A DNA stretch of 64,000 bases from Microbispora bryophytorum (GCF_006874465.1 NZ_VIRL01000003.1:124001-188000); one strand, 5' to 3'; positions 36,605 to 45,648 are shown, counted from the stretch's first letter. The notes: generated from the letters alone by a model not told the origin. Program-made: numbers and translations.

Positions 36605-37621
36605 ATGGCTCTTGCTCGCGTCCTGTCCGGTATCCAGCCCACCGCCGACTCGTTCCACCTGGGCAACTATCTCGGCGCGATCCGTCAGTACGTGGCACTG
36701 CAGGACACCCATGAGGCCTTCTTCTTCATCGCCGACCTGCACGCGCTGACCGTGGCGCCCAAGCCCGAGGAGCTGCGCCGGCGCACCAGGATCGCCGCCG
36801 CCCAGCTGTTCGGCGCGGGGCTCGACCCGGAGCGGGCCGCGGTCTTCGCGCAGAGCCAGGTGCGTGAGCACAGCGAGCTCGCCTGGTACCTGATCTGCCA
36901 GACCGGCATGGGCGAGGCCGGGCGGATGACCCAGTTCAAGGACAAGTCCGCGCGGTACGGCGAGAGTTCGGCCAGCGTCGGCCTGTTCACCTATCCGATC
37001 CTCCAGGCGGCCGACATCCTGATCTACCAGGCCGACCAGGTGCCGGTCGGGGTGGACCAGAAGCAGCACCTGGAGCTCAGCCGCGACCTCGCGCAGCGCT
37101 TCAACAGCCGCTACGGCCAGACGTTCAAGGTGCCGAGCCCGTACATCCTCAAGGAGGTCGAGAAGATCACCGACCTCCAGGACCCGACCGCGAAGATGTC
37201 CAAGTCGTCGTCGAGCCCGCAGGGCATCCTCGACGTGCTGGAAGAGCCGAACGTCCTGCGCAAGAAGATCATGCGAGCGGTGACCGACACCGGTAGCGAC
37301 GTCGTCGCCGACGAGGAGAACAAGCCGGGCGTCACCAACCTGCTGAGGATCCTGTCCGCGCTGACCGGCACGCCGATCCCCGAGCTGGAGACCCGGTTCG
37401 CCGGGCAGGGGTACGGCACCTTCAAGAAGGAGGTCGCCGAGGCCGTCATCGAGACGTTCTCCCCGATCCGGGAGCGTACGGAGAAGCTGCTGGCCGACGA
37501 GGCCGAGCTCGACCGGATGCTGGTCGCGGGCGCCGCACGGGCCCGCAAGGTGGCCCGCGAGACGATGGAGCAGGTCCGCGAGCGCCTCGGCCTGCTGCCC
37601 ACGCCGCCGACCTCCGCGTGA
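36605..37621 (+). CDS. trpS: Tryptophan--tRNA ligase
   Basis: This class Ic aminoacyl-tRNA synthetase charges tRNA-Trp. It has 338 residues. The HIGH-type signature is HLGNYLG near residue 18 and the KMSKS loop is KMSKSSSS near residue 198. DLHALTV and YQADQVPVGVDQKQHLELSRDL are the usual substrate-binding segments. The ATG has no ribosome site; a weak CAGAAT stands 6 bases upstream, so the message may be leaderless. Actinomycetes may carry a second TrpRS elsewhere. Confidence 0.96.
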   Translation: MALARVLSGIQPTADSFHLGNYLGAIRQYVALQDTHEAFFFIADLHALTVAPKPEELRRRTRIAAAQLFGAGLDPERAAVFAQSQVREHSELAWYLICQTGMGEAGRMTQFKDKSARYGESSASVGLFTYPILQAADILIYQADQVPVGVDQKQHLELSRDLAQRFNSRYGQTFKVPSPYILKEVEKITDLQDPTAKMSKSSSSPQGILDVLEEPNVLRKKIMRAVTDTGSDVVADEENKPGVTNLLRILSALTGTPIPELETRFAGQGYGTFKKEVAEAVIETFSPIRERTEKLLADEAELDRMLVAGAARARKVARETMEQVRERLGLLPTPPTSA

Positions 37622-37693
37622 CCCACGCCTGAGACCGCGGCCCCGCCCCGGGCCGTGGTCGCCGCGCATCGAGACGCCTTCTCCGGGTACACC

Positions 37694-38662
37694 ATGCCGA
37701 TGGGGATGGCGATGGTCGACCGGGTCACGCGGCGCGTCGACGAAGTCAAGGCGTGGGGCCGGATGTGGATCGAGCGCGACCGGATCCGCTTTCCCTGGCT
37801 CGACCACCTCATCAGGACCGTCCAGCGCTACCAGGTGCAGTCGGGGGACCGGCTGGCGGGCGCCATCACCTATTTCGCGTTCCTGTCGTTCTTCCCGCTG
37901 ATCGCGCTGGCGTTCGCCCTGTTCGGGTATGTCGTGACGATCCGCCCGGACGCGCTCGCCACGCTCACCGAGGCGATCAACAGCCAGCTTCCCGGGCTCG
38001 CCGGGCAGCTCCACATCGACCAGCTCGCCGGGGCCCGGGCCCGGGCAGGGCTGATCGGCCTGCTCGGCCTGCTGTACGCCGGGCTGGGCGCGATGGACGC
38101 CCTGCGCGGGGCGCTGCGCACGGTCTGGATGACCTGCGAGCCGCCGCTCAACTACTTCGTCGGCAAGCTCCGCGACCTCGTCGCGCTCGTGCTGATGGGC
38201 CTGGCCATGCTGGCCTCGGTGATCGCGAGCGGGTTCGCCACGGGGGCCACGAGCATGGTCGCCGGATGGCTCGGCCTGGGCTCCTCGCCGCTGGCCGGCT
38301 TCGGGGTCTGGCTCGCCGGGATCGCCGCGAGCCTCGTCGCCGACCTGCTGCTCTTCCTGGTCATCCTCGGCTGGCTGGCCAAGCCGCCCCAGCCGTTCTT
38401 CGTCGTGCTCAAGGGCGCCCTGCTGGGCGCGGTCGGCTTCGGCGTGCTGAAGCAGCTCGCGGCGCTGATCCTCTACAGCACCCTGCGCAACCCGGTGTAC
38501 GGCACGTTCGCGGTGGTCGTGGGGCTGCTGCTGTGGATCAACCTGTCGTCCCGGGTGATCCTCTACGCCGCCGCGTGGACGGCGACGGCCACGCTGGGCC
38601 CGCCGCCCGAGCCCACCCCGCTGCCGTCGCCCGCGACCACGCCCACCACAGGCCCCGCCTGA
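37694..38662 (+). CDS. YihY/BrkB-family integral membrane protein
   Basis: This 322-residue protein has six predicted helices. The first follows the signature TYFAFLSFFPLIAL near residue 60, and the C-terminal part (YGTFAVVVGLLLWINLSSRVILYAAAW) is the most typical of the family. YihY proteins are inner-membrane proteins of unsettled function, and the label ribonuclease BN is an old error. Several ATGs are in frame (37694, 37700, 37706, 37712), and the first was chosen. It converges on the carboxypeptidase gene with only 31 bases between them. Confidence 0.85.
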   Translation: MPMGMAMVDRVTRRVDEVKAWGRMWIERDRIRFPWLDHLIRTVQRYQVQSGDRLAGAITYFAFLSFFPLIALAFALFGYVVTIRPDALATLTEAINSQLPGLAGQLHIDQLAGARARAGLIGLLGLLYAGLGAMDALRGALRTVWMTCEPPLNYFVGKLRDLVALVLMGLAMLASVIASGFATGATSMVAGWLGLGSSPLAGFGVWLAGIAASLVADLLLFLVILGWLAKPPQPFFVVLKGALLGAVGFGVLKQLAALILYSTLRNPVYGTFAVVVGLLLWINLSSRVILYAAAWTATATLGPPPEPTPLPSPATTPTTGPA

Positions 38663-38693
38663 CCGAGCATGCCATCCCCGCCCCGCCTGCCCG

Positions 38694-39998
38694 CTAGCCG
38701 TCGGCGTCGCCGGGCGTCCTGCGGCGCCGGCGCAGGCCGTACGCGCCGAGGGCGAGGAGCACGAGGACGCCGCCGCCGATCAGCAGCGGGGTGGTCGCGC
38801 CCGCACCATTGGAGGCGGGGTCCTCTCCGCGCGCCTTGGCCGCGCCCGCGTCGGCCGCACCCGGCGTCGGAGAGGGCCGTACGGCCAGGGGGGAGGAGGA
38901 GGGCTTGGGGTCGGGCGCCGGCCCGACCAGCTGGCCCACGGGGGCCACCTTGCCCCTCGCGGCGAAGCCCCAGTCGAGCAGCTTGGCGACCTCCTCCCAG
39001 AAACCGCCGGGGTGATGCATGATCACGACAAGGATGGTGTGGCCGTCCCGCCGGGCCGCCCCCACGAAGCTGCCCAGAGCCTTGGACGTCCAGCCGTTCT
39101 TGACGCCGAGCATGCCCTTGTAACTTCCGAGCAGCCGGTTGTGGTTGGCCATCTCGTAGTAGGCGGGCGCGGGAGACTCACTGGCCTCGGAGTCGTCATC
39201 GCGCTTCTTCTTCTTTTTCTTCTTCTTGGGGTCGTCCTTGGGCGCGGGGAACTTCGCGACCTTCGTGCTGATGTATTCGCGGAAGTCCGGGAGCGCCAGC
39301 CCGGCCCGCGCGATCAGGGCGAGGTCGTAGGCGGAGCTGCGCTGGCCCGGGGCGTCCAGGCCGTTCGGCGTCTTGGCCACCGTGTCGTACGCCTGGAGCT
39401 TGTGCGCCTCCTTGTTCATGTCGGCGAGCGTCTTCTTCACGCCGCCGTTCGCCTCGGCGAGCGCGACCGCCGCGTCGTTGCCGGAGACCATGAGCAGCGC
39501 CCGCATGAGGTCGTCGATCTTGTAGATCGGCTCGGGGACGATGCCGACGGCGCTGCCCTCCACGTTGGAGGCTTCCTCGCTCGGCTTGACCTTGCGGTTC
39601 TTGTCGAGCTTGGGGATCAGCGTGACGGCCGTCAGCGTCTTGAGCGTGCTCGCGGGCAGGTAGTGCCCGTGGGGGTCCTTGGCCGCGAGCACCGCGCCGG
39701 TGTCGGCGTCGGCCACGACGTACGCGCTGGCCTCGGTCTTGGGCGGGGGTTTGATCCCGGCGGGCCGGATGATCCCGTGTCCGGCGAGCAGGTCTCCGCC
39801 CACGGTGCCGTTGCCCTTGCCGATTCCGGCCACGGCGGTGCCGGCCACCGCGGTGCCGGCAACGGCCGTGCCGGTCTGCCACGGTGTCAGGTCCGGTACG
39901 GTCCCCGCGCCCGCGGCGGGAGGGGCGCCGAACAGCGCCGTCGTCAGCACTCCCGCCGCCGTCACGTCCGCGGCGAGAGCCCGCAGGTTCGTCCCCAT
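38694..39998 (-). CDS. D-alanyl-D-alanine carboxypeptidase (S11) with poly-Lys insert
   Basis: This low-molecular-weight penicillin-binding protein trims the terminal D-Ala of peptidoglycan stems. It has 434 residues: signal peptide (1-32), catalytic domain (about 85-355) and a C-terminal anchor helix with a basic tail (400-434). Active-site motifs are STLK (Ser 117, Lys 120), SGN near 173 and KNG (where many relatives have KTG) near 313. Between SGN and KNG is a charged insert with eight consecutive Lys followed by RDDD. A TAVAG repeat occurs near residue 45. Carboxypeptidase and SCO4848-like genes are neighbours in other actinomycetes too. Confidence 0.9.
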   Translation of the reverse strand: MGTNLRALAADVTAAGVLTTALFGAPPAAGAGTVPDLTPWQTGTAVAGTAVAGTAVAGIGKGNGTVGGDLLAGHGIIRPAGIKPPPKTEASAYVVADADTGAVLAAKDPHGHYLPASTLKTLTAVTLIPKLDKNRKVKPSEEASNVEGSAVGIVPEPIYKIDDLMRALLMVSGNDAAVALAEANGGVKKTLADMNKEAHKLQAYDTVAKTPNGLDAPGQRSSAYDLALIARAGLALPDFREYISTKVAKFPAPKDDPKKKKKKKKRDDDSEASESPAPAYYEMANHNRLLGSYKGMLGVKNGWTSKALGSFVGAARRDGHTILVVIMHHPGGFWEEVAKLLDWGFAARGKVAPVGQLVGPAPDPKPSSSPLAVRPSPTPGAADAGAAKARGEDPASNGAGATTPLLIGGGVLVLLALGAYGLRRRRRTPGDADG

Positions 39999-40092
39999 AG
40001 GTCGCTCAGCCTAGCCTTGACTGCCTTCGCATGAAGCGACATATGCCCCATATGCCACAGGGCCACGCAGGCGGCCGCCCGATACTGTCAGC

Positions 40093-40293
40093 ATGACGAG
40101 ACGTGTATCGATCTTTCTCGTGGCACTCGCCGCTTTCATGATCTTCGAATGGATCAACCTCGGCTTCAACCTCGCCGACGGGCACGAGACTTCCTTCTAC
40201 GTCGTCCACGGCGTACTCATCGCGGTGAACATCCTCCTGGCACTGGCGCTCGGGGCGGTCGGCGTGCGGGGATGGATGAAGGGTAGGGCCTGA
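40093..40293 (+). CDS. SCO4848-family small membrane protein
   Basis: This 66-residue protein has two membrane helices (about 5-25 and 38-60) joined by a short loop with NLADGHETSFYVVHG. It matches the actinobacterial SCO4848-type membrane protein. In Streptomyces coelicolor it likewise lies beside a D-Ala-D-Ala carboxypeptidase and a YihY protein, as here, which strengthens the assignment. It starts at ATG 40093. Function is unknown; a role in envelope maintenance is guessed from its neighbours only. Confidence 0.8.
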   Translation: MTRRVSIFLVALAAFMIFEWINLGFNLADGHETSFYVVHGVLIAVNILLALALGAVGVRGWMKGRA

Positions 40294-40359
40294 TCCTGGA
40301 ACGACCTTGTCCACTGTGACCTGAGTGTCGACAGGGACCGAACGTGATGGAGGCAAGCT

Positions 40360-41532
40360 TTGGCGATCGACTTCAATCCCTCGCGCGGCGCGACCCTCGG
40401 CGTGGAGTGGGAGCTTCAGCTCGTCGACCGGCTTACGCGTCATCTCCGCCAGGACGCGAAGGATGTGCTCGGCGCGGTTCCCGATCTCAGCGAGGGGCCG
40501 CGGCCCAAGGCCATGCACGAGCTCATGCAGTCGCAGGTCGAGATCATCACCGACGTCTGCCACACGGTGGCCGAGGCGGTGCAGGACCTGAAGAAGAGCA
40601 TCGACCGGCTGACCGAGGCCGTCGAGCCGCGCGGCATCGCGCTCGCCTGCACGGGGACCCACGCGATCAGCGACTGGCGTGACGCGGTCTACGCGCCGAG
40701 CCAGCGCTACGTGGAGCTGGTCGAGGACCTGCAGTGGCTCGCCCGGCGGATCCAGACGTTCGGCGTGCACGTCCACGTGGGCGTCAAGGACCGGGACAAG
40801 GTCATCCCGATCGTCAACGCCCTCGCGGCGTACCTGCCGCACTTCCTCGCGCTCACCGCCTCCAGCCCCTACTGGGGAGGGCAGGACACCGGGCTGGCGT
40901 CGAGCCGGGCCATCGTCTTCGGCTCGCTGCCCACGGCCGGGCCGCCGCACCTGCTGGCCGACTGGGCCGAGTTCGAGGAGTACATGGACACGCTGCTGCG
41001 GGCGGGCACGATCCGCAGCATCAAGGAGGTGTGGTGGGACATCCGGCCGCATCCCGACTTCGGCACGATCGAGGTGCGGATGTTCGACGGCATCCCGACG
41101 CCGCGCGAGGTGGGCATGGTGGCCGCGCTGACCCAGTGCCTCGTGCAGCAGTTCGATCAGCAGCTCGACCGGGGGTACACGCTGCCGCATCCGGCGGCGT
41201 GGGTGGTGCGCGACAACAAGTGGCGCGCCACGCGCTACGGCCTCGACGCGGACGTCATCACCGACGACCATGGCTCCACGGCGCCGATGCGAGACGTATT
41301 GTATGAACTTCAGCGTGAACTCGAACCCGTCGCCGAGCGGCTCGGCTGTGCCGACGAACTGGCGGTCGTGACCGAGGTGCTGGAGCAGGGGAGCTCATCC
41401 GAGCGCCAGCGGGCGATCCTCGCCGACGGAGGGACCCTCCAGGACGTGGTCGACGCCACGGTCATCGAGCTCGCCGAGGACAGGTTCGTCACCTCGAACC
41501 CCAACCACGAGATCGGACAATCAGCCACCTGA
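40360..41532 (+). CDS. Carboxylate-amine ligase / glutamate-cysteine ligase, YbdK type
   Basis: This GCS2-family enzyme of 390 residues has weak gamma-glutamyl-cysteine ligase activity in characterised relatives. Visible marks are TLGVEWELQLVD near residue 12, TGTHAISDW near residue 99, VHVHVGVKDRDK near residue 135 and EVWWDIRPHPDFGTIEVRMFD near residue 225. The start is TTG 40360 with ATGGAGG about 7 bases upstream; no ATG gives a full N-terminus. Mycothiol producers lack glutathione, so the true product may be another gamma-glutamyl compound. A hairpin terminator follows at 41651. Confidence 0.88.
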   Translation: MAIDFNPSRGATLGVEWELQLVDRLTRHLRQDAKDVLGAVPDLSEGPRPKAMHELMQSQVEIITDVCHTVAEAVQDLKKSIDRLTEAVEPRGIALACTGTHAISDWRDAVYAPSQRYVELVEDLQWLARRIQTFGVHVHVGVKDRDKVIPIVNALAAYLPHFLALTASSPYWGGQDTGLASSRAIVFGSLPTAGPPHLLADWAEFEEYMDTLLRAGTIRSIKEVWWDIRPHPDFGTIEVRMFDGIPTPREVGMVAALTQCLVQQFDQQLDRGYTLPHPAAWVVRDNKWRATRYGLDADVITDDHGSTAPMRDVLYELQRELEPVAERLGCADELAVVTEVLEQGSSSERQRAILADGGTLQDVVDATVIELAEDRFVTSNPNHEIGQSAT

Positions 41533-41650
41533 CGGGGTAGGCCTGATATATCCGGCAACAGTGCCTCAGTTCTGACAACGTGCGGAGGCCGGTGTAAATA
41601 CTGGGCAATCCGCCGTATCGAAGGGTCGCGGCATGGAAGGATTGTGATTG

Positions 41651-41690
41651 AAGGGTCGGTGGAGGCGAGACTCGCCCGCTTGACCCTTTT
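41651..41690 (+). terminator. Stem-loop with T-run after the YbdK gene
   Basis: AAGGGTC (41651-41657) pairs with GACCCTT (41682-41688). Inside it GGCGAG and CTCGCC form a second stem, and the outer arm runs into TTTT. It is 120 bases past the YbdK stop and upstream of the M20 gene. The rest of 41533-41771 shows no gene. Confidence 0.65.
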
Positions 41691-41771
41691 AGGCTTTTCT
41701 GTGACCTTTTGTGATCATATGGACGATCCGGCGATCCGTGGCGGGACGGCGCGCCGGAGAAGGGAAGACCC

Positions 41772-43013
41772 GTGGCCACCTCATCGAAGCTCGCTACGCC
41801 GGACGCGGCCGTGCCGGGAAGTAACGACCTGGCCGGACAGCTGGCGGAATTCCTTCGCGGGCACAACGATGAGCTGATCGAGTTCCGGCGCGACGTACAC
41901 GCGCACCCGGAGATCGCCTTCAGCGAGCATCGCACGACCGAGAAGATCGCTGAGCGGCTGACGGACGCCGGGCTCACCCCGCGCCCGCTGTCGCGCGGCA
42001 CCGGACTGTGGGTGGACTTCGGCCGGGACGAGGGCCCAACGGTCGCCCTGCGTGCCGACATCGACGCGCTGCCGATGGAGGACGAGAAAGACGTCCCCTA
42101 CCGCTCCACGAACCCGAACGCGTGCCACGCCTGCGGCCACGACGTGCACGCGTCGATAGTCCTCGGCGCTGGGCTGTTCCTGGCGTCGCAGGCCGACGCG
42201 GGCGCGCTCCCCGGCCGGGTCCGGCTGATCTTCCAGCCCGCCGAGGAGGTCGCGGGCGGCGCGCTTGAGGTCATGCGCGACGGCGGCCTCAACGAGGTCG
42301 ACCGCATCTTCGCGGTGCACTGTGACCCGCGCCTCGACGTCGGGCACGTCGGCCTGCGCACCGGCCCGATCACCGGGTCCTGCGACAGCCTGCGCATCAG
42401 CGTCGCGGGCCCGGGCGGGCACACCGCCCGGCCGCACCTGACCGTCGACCTCGTCTATGCGCTCAGCAAGATCGTCACCGAGTTGCCGGCCGCGCTGTCG
42501 CGCCGGGTGGACCCTCGCTCCAGCCTCAGCCTCGTGTGGGGCCAGATCGCCGCGGGCTCGGTGGCCAACGCGATCCCGGACGTCGGGGTCGCCCAGGGCA
42601 CGGTCAGGTCGCTCGACGAGGATGCCTGGCACCAGGCTCCCGACCTGGTCAAGGCCCTGCTCGACTCGGTCGCCGGCGCGTACGGCGTGGACGCCGAGAT
42701 CGACTACCGGCGCGGCACCCCGCCCACGGTGAACGAGGCCACCAGCATCCAGATGCTGCACGACGCGGTCACCCAGATCATCGGCGAGGGGGCGGCCGTG
42801 CCCACGCCGCAGAGCCTCGGCGGCGAGGACTTCTCCTGGTACCTCGAATCGGTGCCCGGCGCGCTCGCCCGGCTGGGGACCCGGCCGCCGGGGGTCGTGG
42901 ACGAGGTCGACATCCACCGGCCGCTGTTCGACGTGGACGAGCGGGCGATCGGGATCGGCGTCAAGGTTCTCGCCGCCACCGCGCTGACCGCGCTGTGGGG
43001 CGGCGCCCGCTGA
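41772..43013 (+). CDS. M20D amidohydrolase (hippurate hydrolase-like)
   Basis: This 413-residue zinc amidohydrolase of peptidase family M20D cleaves N-acyl amino acids or similar amides. Metal-site segments are DVHAHPEIAFSEHRT near residue 38, CHACGHDVHAS near residue 119 (Cys and His ligands), QPAEEVAGGA near residue 157 and GGEDFSWYL near residue 354. The dimerisation lid with GPGGHTARPH lies in the middle. The start is GTG 41772. It precedes the nucleoside uptake genes, but an array of repeats and a promoter-like AT-rich stretch lie between, so co-transcription is uncertain. Confidence 0.9.
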   Translation: MATSSKLATPDAAVPGSNDLAGQLAEFLRGHNDELIEFRRDVHAHPEIAFSEHRTTEKIAERLTDAGLTPRPLSRGTGLWVDFGRDEGPTVALRADIDALPMEDEKDVPYRSTNPNACHACGHDVHASIVLGAGLFLASQADAGALPGRVRLIFQPAEEVAGGALEVMRDGGLNEVDRIFAVHCDPRLDVGHVGLRTGPITGSCDSLRISVAGPGGHTARPHLTVDLVYALSKIVTELPAALSRRVDPRSSLSLVWGQIAAGSVANAIPDVGVAQGTVRSLDEDAWHQAPDLVKALLDSVAGAYGVDAEIDYRRGTPPTVNEATSIQMLHDAVTQIIGEGAAVPTPQSLGGEDFSWYLESVPGALARLGTRPPGVVDEVDIHRPLFDVDERAIGIGVKVLAATALTALWGGAR

Positions 43014-43180
43014 ACAGCCGAACAGACGGCACCGAACAGGCCACGTTGACCAGACGGCGCTGACCAGACTGCGCTGAACAGGCCGCGCTGACCAGACGGC
43101 GCCGAACAGGCCGCGCTGAACGGATGGCGCCACCGAACAACGCCGCGCCGCTGAACGGCGCTGAACCGTACACCGCCCTG
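43011..43180. repeat. Degenerate tandem repeat array of 14/28-bp units
   Basis: Units of the form GAACAGGCC-R-CG-Y-TGACCAGACG begin at 43034, 43076 and 43104, and shorter CGCTGAACAG and CGCTGACCAGAC pieces fill the rest. The M20 stop codon lies in the first unit. The array covers over half of the 326-base gap before the first BMP gene. The remainder (43181-43339) is AT-richer and probably holds the promoter; no gene is visible. Confidence 0.75.
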
Positions 43181-43339
43181 CCCGACGTCTCTCCCCCCGC
43201 GTCCGGAAGATCGGTATCCCTTACTCGCCCATATTGACTCAAAACGGATTAATCGGTCAGGGTCTTTGTCCGGCGTGTTCTCCCACGCGCCCAGCGGGTA
43301 TCGCGGATCGGGGACCACCATTCCGGGTTGGAGGTCCGA

Positions 43340-44368
43340 TTGCGGGCGTTCCGGGCGGTGATGGCGGGTGCCGTCGCCGCCGCCGTGACCGTCGCCGCGG
43401 GATGCGGCGGCGGTGCGGAGACGACGACGCCGCGCTCCCGCCCGCTGCAGGTCGGGCTCGTGTACGACATCGGCGGACGGGGCGACCGGTCCTACAACGA
43501 CGCCGCGGCCGCCGGAGTGGACGAAGCCAAGCGCAACCTGACCGGCCTGCGGGTGCGGGAGGTCGAGGCCGCGCAGGGCGAGCCCGCCGGCCGCAAGGTG
43601 GAGCGGGTGCGGGCGCTCGCCGAGGCGGGCTACGACCCGATCATCGCCGTCGGCTACTCGTACGCGCCGGCGCTGGCGAGCATCGCCCCCAGGTTTCCCC
43701 GGACCCGGTTCGCGATCGTGGACGAGCCGACGGTGTCCGGCCCCAACATCACCAACCTGCTGTTCGCCTCGGAGCAGGGCTCGTTCCTGATGGGCGCGGC
43801 GGCGGCGATGAGGTCGCGCACCGGCGACGTCGGCTTCGTCGGGGGCAACCGGTCGCCGCTGGTCAGGAAGTTCGAAGTCGGCTACGTCCAGGGCGTGAAG
43901 CATGTGAAGCCGCGGGCGCGGATCAGGATCGCCTACCTCGCGGACCCGCACGACCTGAGCGGCTTCGACCGGCCGGACAAGGCGTGCAAGACCGCGCGGC
44001 GCATGTACCGGGCCGGGGCCGACGTGGTCTACCAGGTGGCCGGGGCCTCGGGCGCCGGGGTGTTCCGCGCCGCCGATCAGGCCGATGCGTGGGCCATCGG
44101 CGTCGACTACGACCAGGCCAAGAGCGCCGACCCCGCCGTACGCCACGTGATCCTGACCTCGATGATCAAAAGGATCGACGTCGCGGTCTACGACTACCTC
44201 GCCGGCGTCGCCGATCACACCGTCACCAGCGGCCGGATCGTGTACGACCTGAAGCGCGGCGGCGTCGACTACAGCCTGACCGGCGGCCACATCGCCGACC
44301 TCCATCCGCGCCTGGAGCGGCTCAAGCAGGAGATCATCCACGGCAGGCTCAAGGTTTCCCCAGGCTGA
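43340..44368 (+). CDS. BMP-family nucleoside-binding lipoprotein, first copy
   Basis: This solute-binding lipoprotein of the Bmp/PnrA/Med family captures purine nucleosides outside the membrane for the ABC importer downstream. It has 342 residues, and the lipobox ends in VAAGC with Cys about 22. Typical segments are VGLVYDIGGRGDRSYNDAA, SEQGSFLMGAAAA, VGFVGG and YRAGADVVYQVAGASGAGVF. The start is TTG 43340 with GGAGG 5 bases upstream. It is clearly paralogous to the next gene, and Arg replaces many Lys found there. Two copies suggest different nucleoside preferences. Confidence 0.88.
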   Translation: MRAFRAVMAGAVAAAVTVAAGCGGGAETTTPRSRPLQVGLVYDIGGRGDRSYNDAAAAGVDEAKRNLTGLRVREVEAAQGEPAGRKVERVRALAEAGYDPIIAVGYSYAPALASIAPRFPRTRFAIVDEPTVSGPNITNLLFASEQGSFLMGAAAAMRSRTGDVGFVGGNRSPLVRKFEVGYVQGVKHVKPRARIRIAYLADPHDLSGFDRPDKACKTARRMYRAGADVVYQVAGASGAGVFRAADQADAWAIGVDYDQAKSADPAVRHVILTSMIKRIDVAVYDYLAGVADHTVTSGRIVYDLKRGGVDYSLTGGHIADLHPRLERLKQEIIHGRLKVSPG

Positions 44369-44536
44369 CGCCCCGGTCACGGTGCGGCGTGGGGTGAATA
44401 ACGGACATGTTGCGGACTGGTGTGCGGGTTTGGTCTATGCAGGTCAAACAACTATCTTCCGTGCAGGGTTGCCGTGCGTTCCTGCGTGCGTGCGACGGGA
44501 GTCAGACGGGCGGGGAACGGAAGGGGAGTCACGACC

Positions 44537-45604
44537 TTGCTCCACAATCGAGTTAGCAAACTGGCCGCTGCCACTGTGGGCGGGGCCTTGCTCATGGCCG
44601 CCGCCGCGTGTGGGGGCGGCGACGACACCACCACGACCGGAGCTTCGGCCGGCGCGTCCTCCGCGCCCGCCGCCGCGCAGGTCAAGGTCGGTCTGGCGTA
44701 CGACATCGGTGGCCGCGGCGACGGTTCCTTCAACGACGCGGCCGCGGCCGGCCTGGACAAGGCCGAGTCGGAGCTCAAGGTCGAGAAGAAGGAACTGGAG
44801 GCCACCCAGGGCGAGACCGACGCCCAGAAGGAGGAGCGGCTGCGCCTGCTCGCCTCCGGGGGTTACAACCCGGTCGTCGCGGTGGGCTTCGCCTACTCCG
44901 GCTCCGTGGCGAAGGTCGCCAAGGAGTTCCCCGACGTCAAGTTCGCCATCGTGGACGACGACGCGGCCAAGGGCGACAACATCACGAACCTGATGTTCGC
45001 CGAGGAGCAGGGGTCGTTCCTCGTGGGGGTCGCGGCGGCGCTGAAGTCCGAGAAGGGCAACATCGGCTTCGTGGGCGGCGTCGACGTGCCGCTGATCCAC
45101 AAGTTCGAGGCGGGCTACGAGGCCGGCGCGAAGGCCGTCAAGCCGGACATCAAGATCCAGAGCAAGTACCTCACCCAGCCTCCGGACTTCGGCGGCTTCG
45201 GCGACCCGGCCAAGGGCAAGACGGCCGCGCAGGGCATGTACGACGCCGGTGCGGACGTGGTCTACCAGGCGGCCGGCGGTTCGGGTGCGGGCGTCTTCGA
45301 GGCGGCCAAGGCCGCGAACGCGATGGCGATCGGCGTCGACTCCGACCAGGCGGCGCTCCCGGCGTACGCCGACTTCAAGGACGTGATCATCACCTCGATG
45401 ACCAAGAAGGTCGACGTCGCGGTCTTCGACTTCCTGAAGAACTTCACCACCGGCGCGGTCAAGTCGGGCCCGTCGGTCTACGACCTCAAGGCGGGCGGCG
45501 TGGACTACTCCACGACCGGCGGCAAGATCGACGACATCAAGTCGCAGATCGACGAGTACAAGCAGAAGATCATCAGCGGCGAGATCACGGTCCCGACGTC
45601 CTGA
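44537..45604 (+). CDS. BMP-family nucleoside-binding lipoprotein, second copy
   Basis: This 355-residue lipoprotein is a paralogue of the gene before it, with the same order of motifs: VGLAYDIGGRGDGSFNDAA, EEQGSFLVGVAAA, VGFVGGVDVP and YDAGADVVYQAAGGSGAGVF. The signal sequence ends in AAAAC, with Cys about 25 as lipid anchor. TTG 44537, with GGGGAG 8 bases upstream, is chosen as the start; the open frame to 44420 has no signal-like N-terminus. It is rich in Lys and Asp compared with the first copy. A terminator-like hairpin follows, which should make this lipoprotein more abundant than the ABC proteins. Confidence 0.9.
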   Translation: MLHNRVSKLAAATVGGALLMAAAACGGGDDTTTTGASAGASSAPAAAQVKVGLAYDIGGRGDGSFNDAAAAGLDKAESELKVEKKELEATQGETDAQKEERLRLLASGGYNPVVAVGFAYSGSVAKVAKEFPDVKFAIVDDDAAKGDNITNLMFAEEQGSFLVGVAAALKSEKGNIGFVGGVDVPLIHKFEAGYEAGAKAVKPDIKIQSKYLTQPPDFGGFGDPAKGKTAAQGMYDAGADVVYQAAGGSGAGVFEAAKAANAMAIGVDSDQAALPAYADFKDVIITSMTKKVDVAVFDFLKNFTTGAVKSGPSVYDLKAGGVDYSTTGGKIDDIKSQIDEYKQKIISGEITVPTS

Positions 45605-45618
45605 CCTGCGTAATCGAG

Positions 45619-45648
45619 GGGCCCGGGGGTACCCGCCCCGGGCCCTTT
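45619..45648 (+). terminator. Attenuating terminator between lipoprotein and ABC genes
   Basis: GGGCCCGGGG (45619-45628) pairs perfectly with CCCCGGGCCC (45636-45645) around a 7-base loop and is followed by TTT. It sits 14 bases after the BMP stop and 60 bases before the ATPase start. Partial termination here would give the excess of binding protein usual for ABC importers. Confidence 0.75.

Noticed and set aside
35153-38014. 953-residue minus-strand open frame
   Set aside because: It runs antisense to the CBS protein and trpS and has no recognisable domain.
41533-41771. Possible riboswitch before the M20 gene
   Set aside because: The segment contains a terminator hairpin but none of the conserved cores of known riboswitch classes could be recognised.
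42704-44380. 558-residue minus-strand frame containing repeated SAVWSAPSGQRGLF-like peptides
   Set aside because: The peptide repeats only reflect the DNA tandem array at 43011-43180. The rest is antisense to the BMP gene.
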